A DNA stretch of 22,128 bases, taken from contig JAYMTA010001050.1 in NCBI GenBank assembly GCA_036897625.1, positions 1 through 22,128 on the forward strand, given 5' to 3'. The position numbers and the translations under genes were made by a program. Shown here in pieces: positions 7,134-16,890 of the stretch (the first letter of the stretch is position 1; each line of letters opens with the position of its first letter). The notes beneath the pieces are model-generated. The model did no database searches, was not told where the DNA came from, and saw nothing but the letters and a program-made list of their open reading frames with translations. The stretch comes from Pelargonium cotyledonis. Its lineage: Eukaryota; Streptophyta; Magnoliopsida; Geraniales; Geraniaceae.

Positions 7134-9932
7134 TCAGAATAGCACTAAGAGCAACAACAATGCTAATGAGAAATGACCTAAACAAGGCCTAACTGAGATT
7201 CTGCAGCCACTATTAGGCAGCTTTGGGTACTCATCTGGAGGTGGCATCACACACTCATCACCATTAAATGAAATTCTTCTTGGAAATGCCCATCCTTCTC
7301 TGAATGTGAACATCCCTTCATCTTTATGAAACAACATCTCGGTTTGAACAAATCCATCCCTCCCCGCCGTCAGCAGCAAATCATTGTAGTACTTGATTCC
7401 CCAAAACATCACACTATCATCTGATAAAAATCCATATGTACAAGCCAAGTTCAGTGTAACAATCGAAAGAAGTTGCGTAACGATCACATTGACTTGTTGA
7501 GCGAAGAATTAGGATTAACTTACTGTAAGGCCCGTGCTGATTGAGTGTCTGGTGGTTGAAGCTGAAAACTTGTACAAGACTGCGCACATTGGGGTGTTGG
7601 ACCTCCAAGTTCCATTTTGAGTAGTTCATTGCGTAGTTTAGGTTTTGGATTGTGATCTTTACGCGCCAATACTCTCTGTAACTTTCTTTCACGTGCCAGT
7701 GCACGCGTATAGGGCACAAGTGGCCTGTGCACATTACCATAGGCTTCGGTGGGTCGTTTGGGTTATGTGGTAGTTGCAGTACTGGTGGAGTCTCATCAGA
7801 CCTATAGTTTAAGACAGCAAAGAATGGAAGCATATTTGAGATGTGGAGAAGACGAAGTCTAAAGCTAGTTTCCATTGGCCTAACGAAGAGGGATTGTTTC
7901 AAGTGCGGGCAAAATACGATGTAAAGAAAGATGAAGAGGTAGGACATACTTTACGCATTTGACTCCGGGAAGGTCTTGGCAGCCACAGCTACATTTCGTG
8001 CAAGGGACAATGGTGCTGCTGTAGAATGCAGTTAAGGAAACGCAGCATGTTGGCACAGATGATGCTCGATGTTGAGTGTACATGCATGTCACGTTCCACG
8101 TTTCTGCGATAAACCCAACAGAAGAAATCACATTTCTGAAAAGATCATTTCATTTTTGTCAGCTACACAACACCATTGGTCAAAACATGTAATCTAACTA
8201 ATATGATTCATGGTTCAGAGAATGTCGTGTGCATAAAAGTCCTGTAATCGTTCCTGCAGTTGATCCTAAAGCTATCATTTACGAATGGGGGGGCTACTTA
8301 TCTATATCAGCACAGGACAGAATATGCAAAAGTCACCTAAAAAGGTTCACCAAATTGTCTGTTAAATCTGTGTTAACTATTCTATCATGTCAACGGATTT
8401 TGACAACAGCAAAGTAGAGACTTACTAAGAGCTTGTGTCCATCGGCGACCTCCATCATTAGTAAACCTGCTAGGAGGGTTGACAGATAAAGGTTCTCCAC
8501 AGGTGTAACCAGGAAGGCCAAGGTCGAAATTTGCTGCGGGTAAGTGCATATCTAATACTGATTTGTTTCCAACCCCAACACTCATTTGAAAAGAGGCAAC
8601 ATTCTTAGAAGGGTCTTGTGTCATGGAAGATAAAACCCCTCCCTTGCAACAATTCGCGCACTGCTTGTTATAAGGAGTTCCGGGCAAAAGGTCAATGATC
8701 ACGGGTCTAGGCTCACAACAATGAGGAAACGGTGCAGCATATTGAGAGCAGTTTCCCTGCATTGTAGTCTCAGCTCCTTGCACGTACCAGATCACCTCGT
8801 TATGTAGCCAGTCCCAGCTAATCTTCCAACCAGGTGATTCTACGTGACGGTATAGCTGATAGTTGAATATTGATACTGTAACCTGAAAATTAGCAAACAA
8901 TATTATATGGCAGCACGTAAAACAAAAGGAAATATCACGACCAACCAGCATCTCAGTGAAGCAATCACACAAAACTTAGGAACTGTTTTGTTGACTCCAC
9001 TAATAAGAGCTACTGAAAATAAACTGCATTGACCTAGTCGAGAATATTTAGTGATTATCATGCAAATATATGCACGTAAAGAGGGGCAATAAACAAAGGT
9101 TACTTGAAAACTCAACAATTTAGTACACAGGAAACAGAAAATCCAACTCTGGTAAACAAAATTTCGTTACAAAACTCGGATATCTAATCCTGAAAGACAT
9201 AAGCTACAATGTTGACATGTTCGCCATTAGAATCACACATCTGAGTTGTTTGACGCTTATTTTGAGAATACTATACAGTGATATAATATAATCTCTCAAA
9301 CTAGACAATGAGTGTCTCACTAAAATAGTAGTACACAGCTTCTCCGACCAAGCACCTGGTTCAAATCTTAACCAAACAAAGCACACCAAGCAACAAAGAT
9401 CCTAGGATTCTAACAAAGACAGACCAAAAACACAAGCTCAATATCATGACCTCACAAAGTCACAATCTTCTGTGGATTGAGTAAAAAAGAGGGTCCTGGA
9501 AAAACATGATTTCTATGCTTTTTGGCCAACCAAATGCGAGTTACTTAGAAACTGGGGATTTAAAATTCTCAGATAATTAATGCCTCAATCACTGACTAGA
9601 AAGAGAAAATTAAGATTAAAAAATTGAAGAACATGAATTAAACAAAACAAAATATAAGTTGAACTCACATCATAAACACTTTCGTGGGTTTCCAAAATAT
9701 CCCATTTGATAGTCACGTTTCCATTGGGATCCATCGAATCATATCCATCTGCATTAGAACCCCAAAATGAATACAAAACAAACACAATCTAATCAAAAAC
9801 CCCAAATTAAATAGAGAACTAACAAAAAAAATGGTACTTACAAGAAGGTGAAATTGAGCAACCGATAGAGAAGAAAACCAAAATCGAGACCAAACCCATC
9901 GATCTTTGATCAATAAACAAAAAAGGGTTCAT
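7134..9932 (-). CDS. COBRA-like GPI-anchored cell-wall protein (COBL)
   Basis: Predicted extracellular, GPI-anchored protein of the COBRA family, which acts in cellulose deposition and oriented cell expansion. The six exons in reading order are 9932-9842, 9748-9669, 8882-8426, 8103-7950, 7801-7524 and 7420-7134. All introns are GT-AG and the protein has 448 residues, close to the family norm of about 430-460. An N-terminal hydrophobic signal peptide (VSILVFFSIG) precedes YDSMDPNGNVTIKWD, the conserved start of the mature domain. Next come LLPGTPYN, ANCCKGG, the hallmark CCVS (residues 229-232) with the Cys-rich CTKCSCGCQ, then CPIRVHWHVK, GWAFPRR and MPPPDEYP. The C-terminus is a hydrophobic GPI signal (FSLALLLLLVLF). 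The shortened segment after KWDILETHESVYD separates it from COB itself and may place it nearer COBL6-type members, but I cannot fix the orthologue. A second in-frame ATG at 9899 (437 residues) gives a cleaner signal peptide and could be the true start. Confidence 0.93.
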
Positions 9933-11319
9933 TTCAAAAACCCAAAAAATAAAAATAAAATAAAATAAAAAATTGTCTTGCTCCCAAATTCAAATCCTCC
10001 TTTTCCTTCTTAAATTTTCTCGGAAAATTTAAAAAAAATGGTGTTTGGCTTGTGGGTTACAGTGAAGACTACACACACTAGTTTCTGGACTGTTACAGTG
10101 TGAGAGAGAAGACAGCAATGTATCTAGCAAATACAACCGATTTTTTTCTCTCTCTAATTAAAGAGAAATGAAAATGAAAAATTGAGTTTGTTTCTCTCAC
10201 TAAAAATGAATAATTAAAAATGAGAATTTAAGGAATAAAATTTGCTATTAATGCGTTATTGAATTGATATTGGGATTTTCCATATTTGGATCTTCGTCCT
10301 CGTTTCGAAGATTCACGCGTTCTCTGCTATTTCTGTGCCGTTTGGGTCTCACACTCTGTTTCTGTTTCCAACTATTTTTCAAATTTTGATTTATTGCTTG
10401 ACCTTCAAGCCTTCTCTCCTCTCTTGCTCTTCCATTTTTTATTTTTATTTTTTATGATTCTCCATATATTTCACTCTGACCAGTCAACCATTTTTAAAAT
10501 GTCTGTTCAGATAATATTATTTAATTAAATATATCATTTTCTTATTTATTTGTTTTCTATATACAAAACATTCATGTATACGTAGAAATTAGATGTGTTA
10601 AGTTCAAAGTTTCAAATTCATTAAATGATAATAGTAGGACTAGTCACTTTAATCACGATTCTAGCATGTTTTTATATTTATTAAAGATACTTTGTACGTG
10701 TAAAGTTAAAAAATTTGTAAATATTATACGTTTAAAATTTAAAGTTTTAAATATACTTTTTGTGAACACATCGTTGGTAATATAATATATTAATTACTTT
10801 AATCATGACACCCTCATTTAAGATTTACTAAAAGATAATTTTAACAAACAAATATAGGAAGGATTTGATACAGCTAATGCAACATTTCTCACATTTTTAA
10901 ACATTGTGTTTCTCAAGCATTTATTACTTCTATTTGTAATCTGTTCTCTTTTCCTGAGAATCTGTACATCCATAAATGCATGGCAAGCATTTATTACATA
11001 TATTTGGGTTTTTTATTTCAGATATATATTTTCAATTCTTTTTTATGAATCCACTTGAAAGTGAAAAACCCTAGTTTAGATAATACAAACAAATTGAAGC
11101 CACCAAGCAACCATCCACATCACTCCAAATGGTTCTTCACAACTGGAAATGAACAAAAAGAGAAAGTAGACTAAACATTTCTGGGCAAATAATAGCTGTC
11201 AAATTAGTATCTATTTGAAGGTAGCCTTAAGGGAAGGTTTCATAGATGTGCCCTACAATTACATATAGCCAGTTCATGATGCATATTCTATAGAATCACA
11301 TGAAACTGTTACTAAATTC
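9933..11319. other. Intergenic: COBL promoter and UBLCP1 3' end
   Basis: About 1.4 kb, AT-rich, between two minus-strand genes. Bases 9933 to about 10200 should hold the COBL leader and core promoter; a GAGA/CTCT-rich patch lies at 10097-10155. I cannot place a clear TATA box. The UBLCP1 3' UTR should occupy roughly 11000-11319, where TTTATT (AATAAA on the minus strand) occurs at about 10990. A 14-bp word, CAAGCATTTATTAC, appears twice, at 10914 and 10984. No additional gene is visible. Confidence 0.6.
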
Positions 11320-14300
11320 TTATGTGTGCCGGCGGCGTCTTTTTGAATTGTCCTCTGCAAAATATTCCCACTTGTTATGATCCAGGGCACTCAGATCATC
11401 AAGTTCCGCTATGGACAGCAAGTACTGGGTGAGCTTCACGAGCTCATTGTCACTGTCTCGGTTTGCATGAGCTTTCCTGAATGGCTTGATTACCAACCCA
11501 TTCTGTGGGTTCATCACATAGTTTCTTCGCAAATCATCGAACATTACAGTGTTCTTGGAACTGTAGAACTGCATGTTTAGCATGAATCAACAACTAATAT
11601 ATCAGGATTTGAAAAAGAATGATAAGGATCCAATAAAATTAGGAAACATAATTTTTTCCTACAAAAATTATTATGCTGCAGTTTTCGTGTCCGGAAACTT
11701 CTTTTTACCTCTCATGTGTGACTTTGAGCAAAAATTATGCAATATATGAACATTGAAAATGAAATCAATCACCCAACATACCTTGGGAAATTGAGCCCAA
11801 ATCAAGCCAAGTGGCTTACAATCAAAGATTCCACGAGTTTCTGATTGAACAGTGATCATTGCAAGATGATCTAACAGAGCGGTGATCTTGTAGTTAGGAT
11901 TGTCTAGTACACCTAGCTGCCCCATCTTCAATTCAACCCATTTCATGCTGCAAAAAGGAAATAAAGTTAACAAGAGTGTAGTGCCACAAATATCACTGCT
12001 AAATTTCAAAATATACAATGAAGATGTAAAACAGCGCATTTAGCAAGTGAGTTCATAAAACAATAGTGCCACGAATATCACTGCTAAATTTTGAAATATA
12101 CAATGAAGATCTAAAACAGCGCATTTAGCAAGTGAGTTCATAAAACAAACATCTAGTTATAAGTGCATAGAGTGCTGAACTATGAAGATAAATTGAACAG
12201 GGCATAAAGCCTGATTCCTGAAATCTCATTTATAAGAGTTTTGAGTTTGCTATTTTTCATCCCTAATTAAGGTGCTCATTAAGAACTAAACACTTGGTAC
12301 CAGTGACAAGATACAGCTAAGAAAGTTAAGCTAAACAAATATTTTAATCTTGTTCTGTGCCTTTTTAAAGTGAGATGTGAGAATCTAACCTGGTTGCAGA
12401 CCATATCATGATATCATACTCAGCATATGCAGCTGTAAGGAACTCATGTAGATCTACACAAGAATTTTTTAAGAATGGTTATTACAAAGAAAAAAAGAGG
12501 AATAGAAACACAAAGACTCATCACACAAAGGTTGCATACAAGGCCGCATAAGCTGAAGTGGGTTCTCTGCTGTGGACCGGTGATCAAACAGAGTATAATC
12601 TATATCCAGAACGAGCAATTTCTTTCCTTCACGGCAAGGATTCCGAAGTATAATCTGCAACTCAAAGTCTAAAAGCATGAGAAAGAAATCATTAATGCCA
12701 AGTGTAGAATGTATGGTGCCAAATAGGTGCAGTGTACTCTATGAAAGTATCACCACAAGCAAATGGGAAACTACACTTTTAATTTAAGACTTTGGAAGTA
12801 AGAGGAAAAGCAATGTTCAAAAATAGGGAAGCCATAGATAACAATAAGAGTTATAGCGCCGATAAGATAGAGGAAATATTTGGAAAATAAAATTTGAGAG
12901 TAATTAGAGTTGAGAAAGATCGCAACAAACATACTATATGATGCTAGAAATTAAATCGAATAACCTCGTAAATGAATAAATAAATTGACAATCATGCTTC
13001 TCATAAGCATATAATATATGCTTTAATTGAATGATGGGTAAGACACCCACACCCAGCACAACTAGACAGTGGGTACCATCTCTCATACACAGGTAAACAA
13101 ATAGATTAGAAAAAGTCCTTTAAAAAGATGACTAAGTGCTTCTCCATTCACAGCGAAACATTGTTCTATTGGGATCTCTCAACTGCCAAAAGTTACGACT
13201 TTTTATTTTTTTTATAAAAGGTTGCCAGCATAGAAAGATACAAAGAACAAGTTTCAATTTGCAATGACAGAAGTATTTAAGATCGGCACATATTTGATTA
13301 TGTTTGAATTGACTATTCAATCACGAAGCTATTGCTATCAGCAGCACCATGTTGACCAAAAAGCTAGACTGAAAGTCATATCAGTTGATTGCATCCACGT
13401 CTCCACGACACTTACAACCCCCCCTGAACACTAGGAACGGCAATATCATAAAGGTAGTCCTAGGTTTATTGGCGAGTTCAAAATGATGCTTACATCTAAT
13501 TCACACAGTGAAATTAGCTGATCTGTGGATTACACACTAATCTAAGAATACGTCCTAAATGGTTAAATATTTGCATGAACGCGACCTCATAGAGATAAAT
13601 CATTAAAATTAAGGATACACAAAAGATGAAACAACCAACCTTGTACTGATCTATGCGTCTCCTCAGTTTCTGTTTATTGGCCTCTTTATCTTTTATGTCA
13701 ACAGCTTCATCTTGGCCAATTTCAAAATCATCAACAACCTCTCCCATGTCCACTTGGTCAACAATTATATCATCTTCTACAGTTCTGGAAATCAACGACA
13801 AAATTTTATATCAGCCAAGAAAGATCAAGTCAGAAAGTAGACCAGACAGTTCATGTGTAAAACTGAATTTACCATTTGAAAGATAGAAACTTCACCAAAA
13901 ATGAGTCAACTTTCCTAGTTTTGTAAACATTATGAATAAGTTAGTTAGAGTTGAACTTTTTCCCTTATACCCCATGTGCTCATGTTGTAACTAACTCGAG
14001 GGATTCTAAGTAACTAATCATAGAGATATTGTTGGCGATTCATGCATATCCCAACTAACTTAATAAGCGAAGTGGACTCATTTTGGGACGGTGGGAGTAA
14101 CTGTTAGCATGGTCTAGTTTCACGCGGCTGGTAGCTTGAAGTTTGACAAAGCTAAACTGGTCAAATTACATTTTCAAAGGAAAACGGGCAAACAAATGGT
14201 TCAATGCAAAACTAACTGGAAAATTGCACTGAATAAAAATCCGATTCTACACAACAGGCATTGACAAGTTGTATCCTTTCAGTGATTATACAGTTCCCAA

Positions 14301-14889
14301 TTCATGAAACTAGCAATCAACCCCAAACCCATCTTACAAATACTCAATTAAAGCACACAATCAAACAAACAAAGTGAGAACAGTTTCATTTCAACTACCA
14401 CACACACTTGCAATCAACCGTGAACCCAACATATTATAACCCGGCTAAGCAAAACTGTATACACAATCATAGACAAAGAGATTCAAATAACAGAAACCCA
14501 ATTGCCAAGCATGTCACTTTCTCAGCTAAAAAGAAGAAAACTGAAAAGAAAGAAAAAAATCAGCAAACCCATTTCCAAGGAGAAGCGATAGAGAGTGAGA
14601 GAGATAGAGATGTGAACCCGATCATGGTCATTTTGAGAGAGGATTTGAGGGGAATCTGAGAGAGGAGAAGCGAGTCGTCGGCGAGTTTGGAGCCGACTTT
14701 GGGGTACAGGAGCTTCTGGCGTTTGGGCAACACGTTCGTGACCTCGCAGATTCGACGCTTCAACTCGGCCACCGAGTCGTCCCCGCATACTCGGACAGTG
14801 TACTCCTTCCCGCTCCACTTCACTGCCAGGGTCAGCTCCTCCTCCGTCGCCGCCGCCGACGACGACGTCGTTGCAACTGTAGATGCCAT
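11320..14889 (-). CDS. UBLCP1: Ubiquitin-like domain-containing CTD phosphatase (UBLCP1)
   Basis: HAD-superfamily Ser/Thr phosphatase of the FCP/SCP type. In animals UBLCP1 binds the proteasome through its ubiquitin-like domain and dephosphorylates it in the nucleus; the plant role is inferred from homology. Exons in reading order are 14889-14618, 13784-13640, 12654-12540, 12453-12390, 11947-11782 and 11568-11320. All joins are GT-AG and in frame, giving 336 residues, as expected. The ubiquitin-like fold covers about residues 18-92. An acidic linker follows, then the catalytic DxDxT motif (D156-I-D158-Y-T160, in [14 protein letters not shown]). Next are the conserved [14 protein letters not shown] and [16 protein letters not shown], with FDD (264-266) as the second metal-binding motif. 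The tail KRRRRHT is basic and could aid nuclear import. The start ATG has a favourable context (ACAATGGC). All catalytic residues are present. Introns 1 and 4 carry repeats annotated separately. Confidence 0.95.
11979..12148. repeat. 85-bp tandem duplication in UBLCP1 intron 4
   Basis: Bases 11979-12063 and 12064-12148 are adjacent direct copies that differ at only four positions by eye. They lie entirely within intron 4 (11948-12389), so the protein is unaffected. The low divergence suggests a fairly recent duplication. Confidence 0.93.
13884..14099. mobile_element. Stowaway-like MITE in UBLCP1 intron 1
   Basis: Read from 14099 on the minus strand, the sequence starts TACTCCCACCGTCCCAAAAT, almost the classical Stowaway terminus. 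At the other end CCAAAAATGAGTC (13893-13906) matches its inverted partner CCAAAATGAGTCC. The TA dinucleotides at 13884-13885 and 14098-14099 fit the TA target duplication. The left terminus is more decayed than the right. It is about 216 bp and non-coding. Confidence 0.6.
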
Positions 14890-15086
14890 TGTTGCTGGAG
14901 AAAATAAATAAAAAATCCCCTCTTTTTTTCGATCTTCACCAGTGTTCGGGCCAGTCTCTGTATCGGACTTTAGCTGTTGAAGAATTTAAGGGTCTACGAT
15001 GATTGCTCGCACTGAACGACAAGTCGTTTGCGACAAACGAGAGATACGATACGCCTTGAAAATACTGCTTAGATTCAAGAAGTTTT
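14890..15086 (-). promoter_or_regulatory. UBLCP1 5' UTR and proximal promoter
   Basis: Only about 197 bp separate the UBLCP1 start codon from the inverted-repeat element at 15087, so the leader and core promoter must fit here or extend into the element. A pyrimidine-rich patch (the minus-strand complement of 14905-14930) probably belongs to the leader. No obvious TATA box is visible, which would suit a housekeeping gene. Confidence 0.5.
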
Positions 15087-15551
15087 AATTGGTTCCAGAC
15101 CCTTGTACTTTCTCAAATTATGAAGTTGACCCTCATGTACTTTTTTTTATTAGTTCTAATTTCTGTAGTTTCCAATTTTTATAATTTGATCATATTAACA
15201 TGATACAACCGGTTACATTCTCTTACGTCAAGAGCTTATACACATTAAACTAAGTACGATAAGTATGTAAGTAACTAATTTCACTCTAAACTAACTACAT
15301 ACTAAAATAAACACAGAGGAGCGGAAGTAAACTAACTTTTTGTCGGTCTGACATGGAAGGGTGACGTGGACAAAAAGATGACATATTTGCTGACGTGACA
15401 TATTTGCTGACGTGGAAGAATGTAACCGGTTGTATCAGGTCAATAAAACTAAATTATAAAAATTGGAAACTACATAAGTTAGAGCTAATGAAAAAAGTAC
15501 ATGAAGACCAAGTCCACAATTTGAGAAAGTACAAAGAGTCTAAAACTAATT
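15087..15551. mobile_element. 465-bp inverted-repeat (foldback/MITE-like) element
   Basis: The left arm 15087-15230 and the right arm 15408-15551 are long inverted repeats of each other, about four fifths identical by eye over roughly 145 bp. Perfect blocks include the stretch around ACAACCGGTTACATTC (left 15205-15220, right complement) and GTACTTTCTCAAATT (left 15105-15119). The spacer has no coding content and ends in a short tandem repeat (15379-15412). The layout resembles non-autonomous Mutator-like or foldback elements. I could not define a target-site duplication. Confidence 0.75.
15379..15412. repeat. 17-bp perfect tandem repeat
   Basis: TGACATATTTGCTGACG occurs twice without a gap (15379-15395, 15396-15412) at the inner edge of the right arm of the inverted-repeat element. 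The TGACG word is also present at 15362. Confidence 0.9.
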
Positions 15552-15588
15552 TATCCACTCAAGAAAATGGAAATCAACATATATATGT

Positions 15589-15638
15589 GTTAAACTTGGT
15601 GAGGCAGCACTAGAAGCTGCCACAACACCAAGTTTAAC
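15589..15638. repeat. Compact two-stem hairpin
   Basis: A perfect 13-bp outer stem, GTTAAACTTGGTG (15589-15601) with CACCAAGTTTAAC (15626-15638), encloses a perfect 6-bp inner stem, GGCAGC (15603-15608) with GCTGCC (15616-15621), and a 7-nt loop. A single unpaired base on one side faces ACAA on the other. It begins 37 bp after the large inverted-repeat element. It could be a transposon end, a transcript-folding signal or a small-RNA precursor; nothing decides between these. Confidence 0.8.
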
Positions 15639-16890
15639 AATTTGCTATTTTCTCCTTGCTTTTAGCCTCATTGTCCTTTGATATGCCGTCAGTTACAAAA
15701 AAAATTTTATTAACTAATAATAATATCAAATATCTTTATCTATAACAATAGGTATTATATATACATATTAGTATAATAGATGAAGGCTTTAACTAATAGA
15801 AGAATTTGGAAGTGAAAGGGCGTCTTTTCTTTTCTCATTTCATTATTTTAGCAAGAAGCCACCATTGACTATTACAATGAAACAAATAATTGAGATTCAA
15901 GCACAATAGATTTCGTAAATCTATGCACTAATACTGTGGCGTGATGGGAGAAAAAATAGTTCATCGTCGCCATTGAAGGGATTGTGGCGATGGGGCTGAA
16001 CCGATCAACCATTTTTTCGATTATTTGGAGAAGATTAGCAGGTATTTGCAATTTCAGTTTCTATCCCTAACCCTATTTTCTTAATTTCATGAATTTGAAT
16101 TGAATTTCAATTAGAGATTAGGATTTCGTTTTTAATTTTTTGGAACAATGTAATTTAGAACGTTGATGTGTCATTCCCCTGCTAGAAAAACTTAGGAGAG
16201 AAAATCAACAAAAATTTAATCAGGAACCATGCTTATATCAACGTGAAAATGAGAATATATTTGATATTGAAATCTCTCATTTCTTGGAAACAAACAAAAA
16301 GAATTGAGAATTACCCCAAATCGCTCGAGCTATATTTGGTGTTCGATGATGAAAGACAATTTTTTTTTTTTTTTAAAGAATCCAACTGATTTGTGCATTG
16401 ACTGGAATTTGTTCTTCTTTGAATTCTCAGTGGTTAGATGGAAAACAAGAAGATATTTACTGAAATGTTGATATGTCGCACGTCCGGTATGTGATTTTAT
16501 TCGCCTTGATTATTGAGTATGTATGAAAGTAATTCCTCTCTCGGCTTCTTTTAGAGATTTTTTGTTCTGCCATTATAAGAAAACCATGGATTTGGAATAG
16601 GAGTTCGTGTGTATGTGTGTTTTTGTAATTGGAATATTTTGTAGATGACATTGAATAAGATATATAGCAAAGATCAATTACAATATCCATTAATTACAGT
16701 TTATGTCAATTCCTAAAAAGAAGCAATCAGTGATAATGTGAATCCTTGATTTATACTTTTACAATTATTATTGATTCAATCATGTTTTGATTTTGTATAA
16801 GAGAAGTTAATTCATTTTATATACTGTAATAGTTTCACATATTCCTAAAATGACTCAGTCAAACCTTAATGTGAATTTTTAATTGATTTA
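15639..16890. other. AT-rich stretch without a recognisable gene
   Basis: No frame with family resemblance is found. A short frame starting ATGGGGCTGAACC at about 15990 runs into a plausible donor (GCAG|GTATTTG near 16040), but I find no second exon that continues it. The rest is AT-rich with scattered poly-T runs. Confidence 0.5.

Noticed and set aside
10286..10528. 80-codon plus-strand frame upstream of the COBRA-like gene
   Set aside because: It is Phe/Leu-rich low-complexity translation of a T-rich stretch with no splice or family support.
14408..14911. Plus-strand frames of 74-83 codons and a second minus-strand frame over UBLCP1 exon 1
   Set aside because: They are shadows of the GC-richer UBLCP1 first exon, which encodes a clear ubiquitin-like domain in another frame.
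15395..15613. 72-codon plus-strand frame
   Set aside because: It reads through the right arm of the inverted-repeat element into the small hairpin, so it is repeat sequence rather than a gene.
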